Origin: Sulfurospirillum cavolei
Lineage (GTDB): Bacteria > Campylobacterota > Campylobacteria > Campylobacterales > Sulfurospirillaceae
NCBI RefSeq assembly: GCF_001548055.1
Contig: NZ_AP014724.1
Coordinates: 2,480,001 to 2,544,000 of the forward strand
Direction of reading: 5' to 3'
Length of the DNA: 64,000 nt
In this document: positions 1 to 7,951 of the stretch, in pieces
Numbering within the stretch: position 1 is the first letter of the stretch
How the letters are laid out: each line of letters starts with the position of its first letter
Program-made: the position numbers and the translations under genes
The notes under the pieces: model-generated
Told to the model about the DNA's origin: nothing
The model's database searches: none
What the model saw: the letters and a program-made list of their open reading frames with translations, nothing else

Positions 1-666
1 ATCGGTATTTTTGATGACATGTAAGTTGTGAAATTTAATCCCAGCAATGTGCTCGTCGACCACGCCTCGAACGCTTTCGCGCCACATCTCGGGCGTTTCG
101 TTCGGAAGCCCTACGATCAGGTGCGCATACGTTTTTAACCCTTTGGCGCGTAAACGCCTTAGCGCATCCAAAGAGCACGCGGCGGTATGCCCGCGATTGA
201 GACTTTCAAGCGTTACATCGTGCAAACTTTGAACGCCAAGCTCCACGACCACATCGATCGTGCTGTTGAGTTCACTCAAATAGGCTAACGTCGCCTCACT
301 CAAACAATCAGGTCTGGTTCCGACATGTAAAGCTCGAAAAGGGTATAGCGAAAGCAAGGCGGCGTAGGTCTCTTTTTGCCGAATCAACGAGGCAAAAGTG
401 CCCGTGTAGGCTTGAATGTAAAGGGCAAACGCTTGAGCGTTGTAACGTTTTTTCGCAAAAGCAAGTGCTTTTTCGATCTGCTCTTCGACACTTTTGGCAT
501 CGGCGATTTGAGCTGCGCGGCTTCCGTGTTCGGGGCAAAACGAGCAGCCGCCGCTTCCGTCTTTTTCACGGTTGGGGCAACCAAATTCCACATTGACGGG
601 AATAGTGTACAACGCTTCGCCATAACAAGCGCGCATAGACGCTTTATGGCTTAAATACGGAAGCAT
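1..666 (-). CDS. Radical SAM protein, YhcC/TIGR01212 family (3' end outside window)
   Basis: The first 222 codons are visible; the reading frame is still open at base 1, so the C-terminus lies outside the window. Translation from ATG at 666 gives a start like MLPYLSHKASM, then a CPNR motif and the cluster-binding pattern C30-x10-C41-x2-C44, which is the atypical spacing of the YhcC-like radical SAM family. Further on are a family-typical stretch VVVELGVQSLHD and LIVGLPNETPEM. The reaction of this family is not established. The start codon directly follows the stop codon of the upstream ygbA-like gene, so the two are probably co-transcribed. Two copies of the TTACATGT octamer lie inside it (17-24, 323-330), both read as Leu-His-Val. 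Confidence 0.85.
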   Translation of the reverse strand, partial: MLPYLSHKASMRACYGEALYTIPVNVEFGCPNREKDGSGGCSFCPEHGSRAAQIADAKSVEEQIEKALAFAKKRYNAQAFALYIQAYTGTFASLIRQKETYAALLSLYPFRALHVGTRPDCLSEATLAYLSELNSTIDVVVELGVQSLHDVTLESLNRGHTAACSLDALRRLRAKGLKTYAHLIVGLPNETPEMWRESVRGVVDEHIAGIKFHNLHVIKNTD

Positions 667-1029
667 TTACTTGAAAAGAAATTGGCGCATCTTGGTCAAT
701 CCCAAACGCATACCGCTGTAACGCATAATCTTCGCCATCTTTTTCCACACCGGTTTTTCATAGCACGGATTGAGACATTTGCGACAACTGGGTTTGGGTT
801 CTTGCGTACAGTTTCGAAGCCTCTCATAGGCATACAAAAAAAGCGTTTCGCACTCTTCGCACAAACGATACGGCACTTCGCATACGTTCTCTTCGTGAAA
901 ACGAACCTGTAACGTACCCTCTTTTTTGGGAACGTCGTTGTGTTCTTTATCGCAATGCAATTGTAAAAAACGGTGTAGGGTTTGGCTATCGTTAGCAAGT
1001 TTATCGCGCGTCATGATCTCTCTTTGCAT
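667..1029 (-). CDS. YgbA-like protein (nitrous-oxide-stimulated promoter family)
   Basis: A 120-residue cysteine-rich protein. It has a CEECETLFLYAYERL segment, then CRKC, a further Cys and the ending IMRYSGMRLG, which match the small YgbA family (PF11756). In other bacteria the family is linked to nitrosative stress, but its function is not known. The six or more paired cysteines suggest metal or Fe-S binding; that is inference. An internal Met at residue 6 (1014) is an alternative start. The gene abuts the radical SAM gene downstream with no spacer. The region upstream (1030-1113) holds its promoter, but I cannot point to a convincing box. Confidence 0.7.
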   Translation of the reverse strand: MQREIMTRDKLANDSQTLHRFLQLHCDKEHNDVPKKEGTLQVRFHEENVCEVPYRLCEECETLFLYAYERLRNCTQEPKPSCRKCLNPCYEKPVWKKMAKIMRYSGMRLGLTKMRQFLFK

Positions 1030-1113
1030 GTAAAAATAGATGCTCTAGCAAAAAGCAATAGTATCACAAAATCATTAACGCGACGTTCTCTTTTGAACTT
1101 AACGGTTCTTTTT

Positions 1114-1143
1114 AAAAAAAGAGCGACCTAAATCGCCCTTTTT
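1114..1143 (-). terminator. Rho-independent terminator of the tsdA-like gene
   Basis: Read on the minus strand, AAAAAGGGCGA pairs with TCGCTCTTTTT around a TTTAGG loop; one G-U pair interrupts the stem. A run of seven T follows. It lies just past the stop of the dihaem cytochrome gene. Confidence 0.8.
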
Positions 1144-1151
1144 CGGAAGGA

Positions 1152-2156
1152 TTATTCGGCTTTTTTCGCGGGAATAATAATGCCTTTGTAAGGACCAAAT
1201 TTATGCTGATGGCGATTTTTATCGTCAGCATATGGAGGCGTATCGGTATCCGCAGCTTTGACGATTACGTCAGGAAAATCTTTTTCTTTATTCGCTTTAA
1301 TCGGTCGTACCTTGTCGTAATTGTTAATATACGCGGCAACATCATAAGCTTGATCGTCCGTCAAAATTTTTGCATCGCTGGTCGCACCTAAAGGCATATT
1401 AGTAGCAATCCAATCGGCAGCTTTAATCAATCTAAACATACCGGCACCCGTATTATAAGTATCTTTACCCCAAAGCGGCGGATATTCATAACCGTTTGCC
1501 TTGCCTTCACGTTTCACACCCTGTCCGTTATCACCGTGACAAGAAGCGCAATACTCTTGATATACCTTTTCTCCTTTGATGGGGTCAGCCGCTCGACTCA
1601 TAATTATTTTACGGTCAATTTTCATCAAAGAACTGCCTTCAACTTTAGCACCGACAGGTATCCCCTGTGATAACCAATACATATATGCCGTCATCGCTTT
1701 CATCTCTTTAGAGTTTTCCGGCAATGGCTTACCGTTCATACTACGTTGCATACAGCCGTTAATACGATCTTCGATAGTTCCAATCGTATTTTCTCTAGGA
1801 CGGTATTGAGGGAAATTTGCAAAAACACCGATAAATCCCGCAGAATATTTCTTTGTTCCTGCATCTAAGTGGCAACTGTTACAGGCAAGGTTATTGCCAG
1901 CATAACGCATTTTTGGATCGGCAACTTCCGGTCCAATGTATTTATACGTTTCTTGAACTAAGGCTTTGCCGTAACGAACATACTCCCCAAACATATTATC
2001 AGGAATCGTTTTTTCATCAGGTGCTTGCCACTCTTTCACGGTAATCGGTTTAAATCCCTGATAATTTCGTTTAGCAAGTTCACCCACATCAAATGCAAAA
2101 AGCCCGCTTGCATACGTTAACGCCAATGCCGCCGAAACTAAAGATAATCTTTTCAT
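1152..2156 (-). CDS. tsdA: Dihaem cytochrome c, TsdA-type thiosulfate dehydrogenase / tetrathionate reductase
   Basis: A 334-residue exported cytochrome. A signal peptide ends near A21 (SGLFA). Haem 1 is bound by C92-N-S-C95-H96 and haem 2 by C203-A-S-C206-H207. C135 in GCMQRSMNG lies 39 residues after H96, the same spacing as the axial Cys ligand of haem 1 in Allochromatium TsdA. M254 (NMPLG) is a likely axial ligand of haem 2. TsdA enzymes interconvert thiosulfate and tetrathionate in the periplasm; in Campylobacter the enzyme mainly reduces tetrathionate, and the direction here cannot be told from sequence. It has a strong RBS (AAAGGAGG) and is divergent from a Cache sensor/regulator/kinase operon, which probably controls it. 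Confidence 0.8.
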   Translation of the reverse strand: MKRLSLVSAALALTYASGLFAFDVGELAKRNYQGFKPITVKEWQAPDEKTIPDNMFGEYVRYGKALVQETYKYIGPEVADPKMRYAGNNLACNSCHLDAGTKKYSAGFIGVFANFPQYRPRENTIGTIEDRINGCMQRSMNGKPLPENSKEMKAMTAYMYWLSQGIPVGAKVEGSSLMKIDRKIIMSRAADPIKGEKVYQEYCASCHGDNGQGVKREGKANGYEYPPLWGKDTYNTGAGMFRLIKAADWIATNMPLGATSDAKILTDDQAYDVAAYINNYDKVRPIKANKEKDFPDVIVKAADTDTPPYADDKNRHQHKFGPYKGIIIPAKKAE

Positions 2157-2183
2157 TTCTGCCTCCTTTTAAATTTTTAGACT

Positions 2184-2189
2184 ATTGTA
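2184..2189 (-). promoter_or_regulatory. Putative -10 box of tsdA
   Basis: TACAAT on the minus strand, about 28 bases upstream of the tsdA ATG. The tandem repeat at 2199-2220 falls where a -35 element would be, as expected for an activated promoter. Confidence 0.5.
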
Positions 2190-2198
2190 ATCATAAAC

Positions 2199-2220
2199 AT
2201 TTATCGTCAATTTATCGTCA
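2199..2220. promoter_or_regulatory. Tandem 11-bp direct repeat, candidate response-regulator operator
   Basis: ATTTATCGTCA occurs twice without a spacer (2199-2209, 2210-2220). OmpR-family regulators commonly bind as head-to-tail dimers to half-sites one helical turn apart. The repeat lies between divergent promoters of tsdA and of the operon encoding an OmpR-family regulator, so the regulator at 3220-3885 is the natural candidate. Confidence 0.55.
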
Positions 2221-2243
2221 AAAACGCTCAGGACGTTTTTCGG

Positions 2244-2249
2244 TATAAT
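2244..2249 (+). promoter_or_regulatory. -10 box of the Cache-RR-HK operon
   Basis: A perfect TATAAT; the transcript would start near 2256, giving a leader of about 26 bases with AAAAGGAG at 2269-2276. An inverted repeat AAAAACG/CGTTTTT (2220-2240) sits directly upstream. Confidence 0.65.
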
Positions 2250-2281
2250 GCTTTTCATCTTTATAGACAAAAGGAGATGCC

Positions 2282-3223
2282 ATCAAAACCGTTCGCATTT
2301 ACGCCCTTTTGTTGGCACTTTTTAGCCTATCGATGCTCATCATCGGCTTTTTAATTTATCGAACTAACCACAACCTTTACGTCGAAGACGCCAAAAACAG
2401 TGTCGAGAGCGTTTTAAATCTTACCCAAGAGCTGATCTCCCATAAAAAACAACTCGCTCTCAGCGTGGCATTGATGCTTTCTCAAAACGAAGCGATCAAA
2501 GAAGCCTATCGGCACGAAGATCGGCATGCACTTTTTACCGTTATTAACCAAGAAATTGTCAAGACGAAGCAGTACCTTCAAATGGAGCATATGGAAGTCC
2601 AGTTTCATACCAAAGACGCCAAAGCGTGGGTCAGGAGCTGGGACTATGAAGACTACGGTAACGAACTTGCCTCATGGCGCAAAGGCATTGCCTTGCTTCA
2701 TCAAACGCAAACGCCTTTGGTCGCGATCGAACTTGGAAAACGCCTCAATATCAAAGCATTGACGCCGATTTTCGATCGGGGCGTTTTTATCGGCTCGTTG
2801 GAGGTCATTTTAGGCTTTGAAGAGATCGCGCAAAACCTTAAAAATAAAAAAATCGATTTTGTGGTTTTGATGCATCGCGACTTCTTGGAAATCGGCTCGT
2901 GGATGAAAGATTTGGAACAAATCAACGATTTCGTCGTCGTGAATAGCAGTTGCCCCGCTTCATGCCACACCGCTTTATACACCATCGCGACGCCCGAAAC
3001 GTTGGATAAGGGATTTGCGCGCATCGACGGTATGTTATTCGGATTTACGCCGCTCTTTGACATCGAATCCAAACCCATCGGTTACGTCGGTGTTTGGTTT
3101 GACGAGTCGCTGCTCAAAGACTCCCTGCTTTTGCGCGCGACGCTAGCCCCTCATCCGCAAAGCATGCATACTAAAACGCTGATGCCCTCTTCCCAAACGA
3201 CGCAAGAGGTTTTAATTCGATGA
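2282..3223 (+). CDS. Membrane-anchored Cache-domain sensor of a three-component system
   Basis: A 313-residue protein with one N-terminal membrane segment (about residues 6-26) and a large extracytoplasmic dCache_3-like domain (typical strings: QLALSVALML, VQFHTKDAKAWVRSW, ALTPIFDRGVFIGSLE). It has no kinase or output domain, so it probably signals to the kinase encoded two genes on. It carries C224-P-A-S-C228-H229, a CX3CH motif that could bind haem c or form a disulfide. The start is unusual: no ATG, GTG or TTG in frame follows the RBS. AAAAGGAG is followed after 5 bases by ATC (2282), giving an N-terminus IKTVRIYALL. The first canonical start is TTG at 2309, which would remove 9 residues and use no clear RBS. 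The last bases (ATGA) overlap the next gene. Confidence 0.75.
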   Translation: MKTVRIYALLLALFSLSMLIIGFLIYRTNHNLYVEDAKNSVESVLNLTQELISHKKQLALSVALMLSQNEAIKEAYRHEDRHALFTVINQEIVKTKQYLQMEHMEVQFHTKDAKAWVRSWDYEDYGNELASWRKGIALLHQTQTPLVAIELGKRLNIKALTPIFDRGVFIGSLEVILGFEEIAQNLKNKKIDFVVLMHRDFLEIGSWMKDLEQINDFVVVNSSCPASCHTALYTIATPETLDKGFARIDGMLFGFTPLFDIESKPIGYVGVWFDESLLKDSLLLRATLAPHPQSMHTKTLMPSSQTTQEVLIR

Positions 3224-3885
3224 AAATTTTACTGCTTGAAGACGACTATGCCTATAAAGAGAGTATTCAAGACTCCCTCGAAGAGATGGGTTACGCCGTA
3301 GACGCGTTTGAAGACGGACAAAAAGCGTTGGACGCCCTGTTTGAAAATCGGTACCATCTGGCACTTTTGGATATTCGCGTTCCCCACGTCGACGGTTACG
3401 AGATTTTAAAACAAATTCGCAAAGCCAAACTCGATCTACCGATTATTTTTATCACGTCGCTTACCGACATCAACAACCTCAGCCTCGGTTATGAGCTCGG
3501 ATGTAACGACTATATCCGAAAACCTTTTTCGCTCAAAGAGCTTCAATACCGCGTTACGCAGGCATTAAATGCTTACCATATGCGAACGACTGTTGACATC
3601 ACGCTTTGCCACGGTTTTAGCTATCGCTTGGAAGATCAATCGTTATGGTTTGACGCGATGCAAATTCCGCTGACGCAATACGAGAAAAAACTCCTCTTTT
3701 TGCTGGTCAAGAACCGTGGTAATTATATCTCGACCGAAAACATTCATGCCTACGTATGGGAAGACAAAGCTGTAGGCGACAACGACATTCGTATGCTGGT
3801 CAAAAAGTTGCGCGACAAAACCGACAAAGAGCTCATCGTAACCGCCAAAGGCATAGGATATAAAATTGAAAAATGCCACGCATAA
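3220..3885 (+). CDS. OmpR/PhoB-family response regulator
   Basis: 221 residues: receiver domain (about 1-115) with acidic pair E7/D8/D9, phospho-acceptor D51 and K101, then a winged-helix DNA-binding domain (about 125-220, ending KLRDKTDKELIVTAKGIGYKIE). It starts in an ATGA overlap with the Cache sensor and overlaps the kinase gene by 20 bases, so the three are one translationally coupled operon. By position it most likely controls the divergent tsdA gene and its own operon through the direct repeat at 2199-2220; that link is inference. Confidence 0.9.
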   Translation: MKILLLEDDYAYKESIQDSLEEMGYAVDAFEDGQKALDALFENRYHLALLDIRVPHVDGYEILKQIRKAKLDLPIIFITSLTDINNLSLGYELGCNDYIRKPFSLKELQYRVTQALNAYHMRTTVDITLCHGFSYRLEDQSLWFDAMQIPLTQYEKKLLFLLVKNRGNYISTENIHAYVWEDKAVGDNDIRMLVKKLRDKTDKELIVTAKGIGYKIEKCHA

Positions 3886-5026
3886 CGTCCTTATCTTTGC
3901 CCTTGCCGTCACGTTTCTAACGCTTTTAGTCGTGTTGTTTCCGACGCTCAATTATCTCTCCGCTTCATTACGTCTTTCGCAATTTAACCAAGAACGCGAA
4001 TTACGGCTCTATGCCAAAGAGGTCGAAAAAAGCATTTACGCTATTTCTCCGATGCAAAAAACCTTTATTTTTCCGCGTTCGATTCTTTACAAAGGTGCAC
4101 TTCTCGATGCTTCCAACCGTATCGTATTTTCGTTGATCGAAGAGCCGATCCCCCTCTTTGAAGACGCTTTTTACAAAAGCGGTCAGTCGCTCTTTTACAA
4201 ACAAACGTTACTGGACAATCCTTTACATGTCAGCTTTCTCGTCGTACAAAAAGAGCTTTCGTATTCGCAGGTTATTTTTGATAGTTTGATTATGATCGGC
4301 GTGGTATTGGCGGGAATGTTCGTAATTTCGTTTTTGCTGATGAAGATGCTTTTAAAACCCTACATCGAAACCTCCGCTCGTATGAACCTCTTTTTTACCG
4401 ACGTGATGCACGAACTTAAAACGCCTTTAGGCATCATGCAACTTAATATCGAAGGTCTAAACAGTAAATACAAAGACAAACGCCTCAGTCGTTCTTTGGC
4501 CGCACTCTCGACGCTTGCGACGCTTTATGACGATTTGGAGTACCTCATCAAAAATAAAACCATCACCTACACGCACGAATATCTGGATTTTTCGATTTTT
4601 TTGGAAGATCGTATCAGCTACTTCGAATCCCTCGCCGCGTCTAAAGAGATTACGCTCTTAGCGACGATCGCTCCGGAGCTGTTTATTACGATGAACCGTA
4701 TCGAATTGCAACGCCTCATCGACAACAACCTTACCAACGCAATTAAATATTCTCATCCCAAAAGCACGATCGAGATTTTTCTTTATCCCTGCGAAGAGGG
4801 TATCGTTTTTGAAGTGAAAGATTACGGTATCGGTATTAAAGAGATCGATAAGATTTTTACGCGTCACTATCGAGGGGATATTTTTAAAGGCGGATTCGGA
4901 ATCGGTTTGAGTATTGTGAAAAGTATTTGCGATAAATACGACATTGCGATCAACGTCGAATCAAAAGTGGGAGAAGGGAGTCGATTTTCGTATCGATTTT
5001 TAAAGAGGGAATCGCTTCCCTCTTAA
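3866..5026 (+). CDS. Membrane histidine kinase of the tsdA-linked three-component system
   Basis: 386 residues. Two membrane segments (about 8-28 and 138-160) flank a short periplasmic part. The H-box is DVMHELKTPLG with H182; the ATPase part has the N-box NNLTNAIKYSH, DYGIGI and GGFGIGLSI. The start is TTG at 3866 with AGGA upstream; an ATG nearby at 3873 is in another frame. The gene overlaps the regulator gene by 20 bases. The sensor part is small, which fits sensing through the separate Cache protein. The last codons form one arm of the terminator at 5003-5024. Confidence 0.88.
   Translation: MKNATHNVLIFALAVTFLTLLVVLFPTLNYLSASLRLSQFNQERELRLYAKEVEKSIYAISPMQKTFIFPRSILYKGALLDASNRIVFSLIEEPIPLFEDAFYKSGQSLFYKQTLLDNPLHVSFLVVQKELSYSQVIFDSLIMIGVVLAGMFVISFLLMKMLLKPYIETSARMNLFFTDVMHELKTPLGIMQLNIEGLNSKYKDKRLSRSLAALSTLATLYDDLEYLIKNKTITYTHEYLDFSIFLEDRISYFESLAASKEITLLATIAPELFITMNRIELQRLIDNNLTNAIKYSHPKSTIEIFLYPCEEGIVFEVKDYGIGIKEIDKIFTRHYRGDIFKGGFGIGLSIVKSICDKYDIAINVESKVGEGSRFSYRFLKRESLPS
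5003..5024. terminator. Bidirectional terminator overlapping the kinase stop codon
   Basis: AAGAGGGAA - TCGC - TTCCCTCTT, a perfect 9-bp stem. It encodes the last residues of the kinase and runs into its TAA stop, and it lies 8 bases past the stop of the convergent csp gene. T/A-rich bases follow on the minus strand. Confidence 0.75.
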
Positions 5027-5031
5027 AAGGC

Positions 5032-5247
5032 TTACAGACCTGTTACGTTCTCGGCTTGAGGACCTTTTGGACCTTCGCCTAGTTCGTACGTTACTTTTTG
5101 ACCTTCGGCCAAAGATACACGACCGTAACCGGTTCTGTTTACTTGGCGAAAGTGTACGAATACGTCTTTGCTGCCATCATTTGGTTGGATAAAACCAAAA
5201 CCTTTTTCGTTGTTAAACCATTTAACGGTTCCCTCTAATAAAGCCAT
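5032..5247 (-). CDS. Cold-shock domain protein (CspA family)
   Basis: 71 residues, the normal length of single-domain Csp proteins. It has [15 protein letters not shown] (RNP1, KGFGFI) and DVFVHF (RNP2), the single-strand nucleic-acid binding surface. Such proteins act as RNA chaperones. The gene has a long upstream region (5248-5455) shared with the divergent GGDEF/EAL gene, with a hairpin at 5361-5385 that may be part of its leader. Confidence 0.95.
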   Translation of the reverse strand: MALLEGTVKWFNNEKGFGFIQPNDGSKDVFVHFRQVNRTGYGRVSLAEGQKVTYELGEGPKGPQAENVTGL

Positions 5248-5360
5248 TCTAAGCTCCTATGTAAAATACACTCCCTCACGGCAGTGGTTGAAAAGTAGAA
5301 AATTGAGTATTTTTGGAGTGTTTTAGAGAGCTTTCGAAGAGCCGTGACACAAAACCTACC

Positions 5361-5385
5361 AAAGATGAACTCGAACCTCATCTTT
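5361..5385 (-). promoter_or_regulatory. Hairpin in the csp upstream region
   Basis: On the minus strand AAAGATGA pairs with TCATCTTT around GGTTCGAGT. It is 114 bases upstream of the csp start codon, with no U-tract behind it, so it is more likely a leader structure than a terminator. The remaining bases of this 208-bp intergenic stretch show no other feature except the promoter at 5444. Confidence 0.35.
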
Positions 5386-5443
5386 CTAGAAAAATAGTTT
5401 ATCTTATTTTTCAAAATAAAGCAAATTTAAACGCACGATTCAC

Positions 5444-5449
5444 TATACT
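5444..5449 (+). promoter_or_regulatory. Putative -10 box of the GGDEF/EAL gene
   Basis: TATACT followed by only six bases before the ATG at 5456. If it is used, transcription begins at or next to the start codon and the mRNA is leaderless; no Shine-Dalgarno sequence is present. Confidence 0.45.
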
Positions 5450-5455
5450 CTTTGC

Positions 5456-7951
5456 ATGAAACTGACCAAAACCTATACACTTTACACTTTTCTCATCTTA
5501 GTATTGACCATTTTGCTGATGATGGGCGTATGGTTTGGTATCAAAACGGACGAACATCGAAACATTTTAAAAGAGCAATGGAGTGCTTTTGAGAGGTATC
5601 AAAGTGTTTTGGAACTCGAAAGCCGTTTGATTCGTAAAACCGTCTACGATTATGCGGCATTAGACGCGCTTCAAGCTTTTATCGTTTCCAACGATACGGC
5701 ATGGGGACATTCCCATTTGGAACCTCTTTTAAAACGTTTGGACGTCGATGCGATTTTGCTTTTTAATGCACGTAAAGAGTTGATTTACCGCTTCGACACG
5801 TCAGTCGCCTATACGATACCCGATTTGCATCGTTTTTCAACTCCTATGCCTTCTTTCAAAGAATTTTTTTCATTAGACGCGCAAACGCGACTTAACCAAT
5901 ATTTTTTAGCGCCCCTTTACGCTCACAATGCCTCCGATGAACACCCTATCGGTTTTTTCGTGATCGTACGGCAATGGGATCAGGCATTTTTCCATGAAAT
6001 CGCTAAATTGACGCGCGCTCAAACCGCAATTATTCCTCCCTTGAGCGACAAAGAACAACGTGAAATGCCGTTTTTGCTTCCTTTAAAAGCCTTAGACGAC
6101 ACGACGGTCGGCTTTTTGCGCTTTGAGTATCTTCCCTCGGCATTGCTTTTTATGACGGAACTTCAAACCGTTTTATTTACGGCGGGATCGGTGATTCTTC
6201 TTGTAGCATTTTTCCTTTTTTTCCTTCTAACGCGCAAAACGTTTTTCATTCCGATTCGCTATCTTTCCAAAGCACTTAAAACAAAACATTACATGTACAT
6301 TGCCGCACTTTCAAAACAAAAGCACGAACTCGGCGAAATCGCACGGCTGATCGTCGAACACGACCAGCAATCCCTTCAACTCAACCGCTATACCGAAGCC
6401 GTCGATGAAATAGCCATCGTCTCCAAAACAACGCCCAAAGGCATTATTACCTACGTTAACGACGCTTTTGTGAGCATTTCGGGCTATGCCAAAGAAGAGC
6501 TGATCGGAAAACCTCACAATATCGTACGTCACCCCGACAACCCTCCTCAATTTTTTTACGATATGTGGCAAACACTTAAACACGGACGTACGTGGAAGGG
6601 TATTTTGAAAAATTTACGTAAAAACGGGCAAACCTACTATGTCAAATCCGCCATTATACCGATGCTAAGCGCCAAAGGCGAGATCGAGGAGTTTATTGCG
6701 ATTCGCTACGATATTACGGACCTTTTCGAACAAATGGAGCATCTCAAAAAAGAGAACGTTTTGGATCTTCCCGGACGTAAAATGCTTTTTGAATCCGTCG
6801 AGCAATGCCTCGATCCTCATCTTGCCATTTTAAATATTTGCGGCTTTCGCGATATTAATACCCTGCACGGACAAGCATTTGGGGACTCGGTTCTGCAACA
6901 CCTCTGTTTTAAAATCAAAACGGCACTGACGCAATGTTTTCAGCTTTTCTACCTCCAAGGCGATGAATTTGCCCTTTTATGTTGCGAAACCCTCTCCTAC
7001 GACGATTTTCTTCAAAAATGCGACACTTTGTTGACACGCCTGAACGATGAAGGACTCATCATCGCAGGCAAGCACTATGCGATCACGCTTCGTATGGGCA
7101 TCGCCAACGGTAACGACTATACCTACAATCGAGCGGAAATCGCTCTGGAAGAGGCACGGAAAAGCCACAAAGCTTTAGTCGTCTACGACGATAACGAAGG
7201 TTTTTCCAAAAAACTTCAAGGCGACATCGCATGGAACGAAACGCTACGCGATGCCTTAGTGCACAACCGTTTTACCGTCTTTCTCCAAGAGATCGTCCCT
7301 TTAAACGATACGGCGGAGCGAAAAAAATACGAAGTGCTGATCCGACTTATCGACCGCAACGGAACGATTATCGCGCCGTTTCACTTTTTGGATTTGGCAA
7401 AACGCATGCACGTCTATCACCAACTAACGCGCTTTGTGATCCAAGAAGCGATCCAAGCGGCATTAGAACTTCATTGCGACGTCTCGATCAATCTTGCCAA
7501 AGAAGATATTCTCAATGTCGAAATCGCTTCATTTTTGCTATCGACGCTCCATCACTATCCGATGCTGAAAAAGCGTATTACGATCGAGCTGCTGGAGAGT
7601 GAGGGTATCGAGAATTCGCCCGAGGTCAAAGCTTTTCTGCAAACGGCACGGGCGGAAGGGTGTTTACTGGCAATCGACGATTTTGGCTCCGGATACTCGA
7701 ATTTTGAATACCTCTTACAGCTTCAAGTGGATTTTATCAAGATCGACGGTTCGTTGATTAAGAACATCGATACGGATAGCAACGCATACGAAACCGTCAA
7801 AGCTATCGTCACATTTGCCAAAAGCTTGGGTATCCAAGTCGTTGCGGAATTTGTTCATAAACACGAAGTCTTAACGCGCGTGAAAGAGTTAGGCATCGAC
7901 TTTGCACAAGGATATTATCTGCATGAACCCGCCCCTAAAACCAAACTCTAA
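5456..7951 (+). CDS. Membrane c-di-GMP protein: CHASE4-like sensor, PAS, GGDEF, EAL
   Basis: 831 residues. Membrane segments at about 8-28 and 240-262 enclose a CHASE4-like periplasmic domain. A PAS domain follows (about 312-430) with the RHPDNPPQFFYDMW string typical of Aer-type PAS domains. The GGDEF domain has QGDEF at 501-505, so the first Gly is lost and cyclase activity is doubtful. The EAL domain (about 600-825) keeps E626 in EVLIRL, the Asn in SINLAKEDI, IDDFGSGYSNFEYL, IKIDGS and FAQGYYLHEP, so phosphodiesterase activity is likely. Prediction: it lowers c-di-GMP in response to an outside or redox cue. The next gene starts inside its 3' end. Confidence 0.88.
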   Translation: MKLTKTYTLYTFLILVLTILLMMGVWFGIKTDEHRNILKEQWSAFERYQSVLELESRLIRKTVYDYAALDALQAFIVSNDTAWGHSHLEPLLKRLDVDAILLFNARKELIYRFDTSVAYTIPDLHRFSTPMPSFKEFFSLDAQTRLNQYFLAPLYAHNASDEHPIGFFVIVRQWDQAFFHEIAKLTRAQTAIIPPLSDKEQREMPFLLPLKALDDTTVGFLRFEYLPSALLFMTELQTVLFTAGSVILLVAFFLFFLLTRKTFFIPIRYLSKALKTKHYMYIAALSKQKHELGEIARLIVEHDQQSLQLNRYTEAVDEIAIVSKTTPKGIITYVNDAFVSISGYAKEELIGKPHNIVRHPDNPPQFFYDMWQTLKHGRTWKGILKNLRKNGQTYYVKSAIIPMLSAKGEIEEFIAIRYDITDLFEQMEHLKKENVLDLPGRKMLFESVEQCLDPHLAILNICGFRDINTLHGQAFGDSVLQHLCFKIKTALTQCFQLFYLQGDEFALLCCETLSYDDFLQKCDTLLTRLNDEGLIIAGKHYAITLRMGIANGNDYTYNRAEIALEEARKSHKALVVYDDNEGFSKKLQGDIAWNETLRDALVHNRFTVFLQEIVPLNDTAERKKYEVLIRLIDRNGTIIAPFHFLDLAKRMHVYHQLTRFVIQEAIQAALELHCDVSINLAKEDILNVEIASFLLSTLHHYPMLKKRITIELLESEGIENSPEVKAFLQTARAEGCLLAIDDFGSGYSNFEYLLQLQVDFIKIDGSLIKNIDTDSNAYETVKAIVTFAKSLGIQVVAEFVHKHEVLTRVKELGIDFAQGYYLHEPAPKTKL

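Noticed and set aside
3873..3875. ATG 3873 as start of the first histidine kinase
   Set aside because: It is in a different frame from the kinase; TTG 3866 is the only fitting start.
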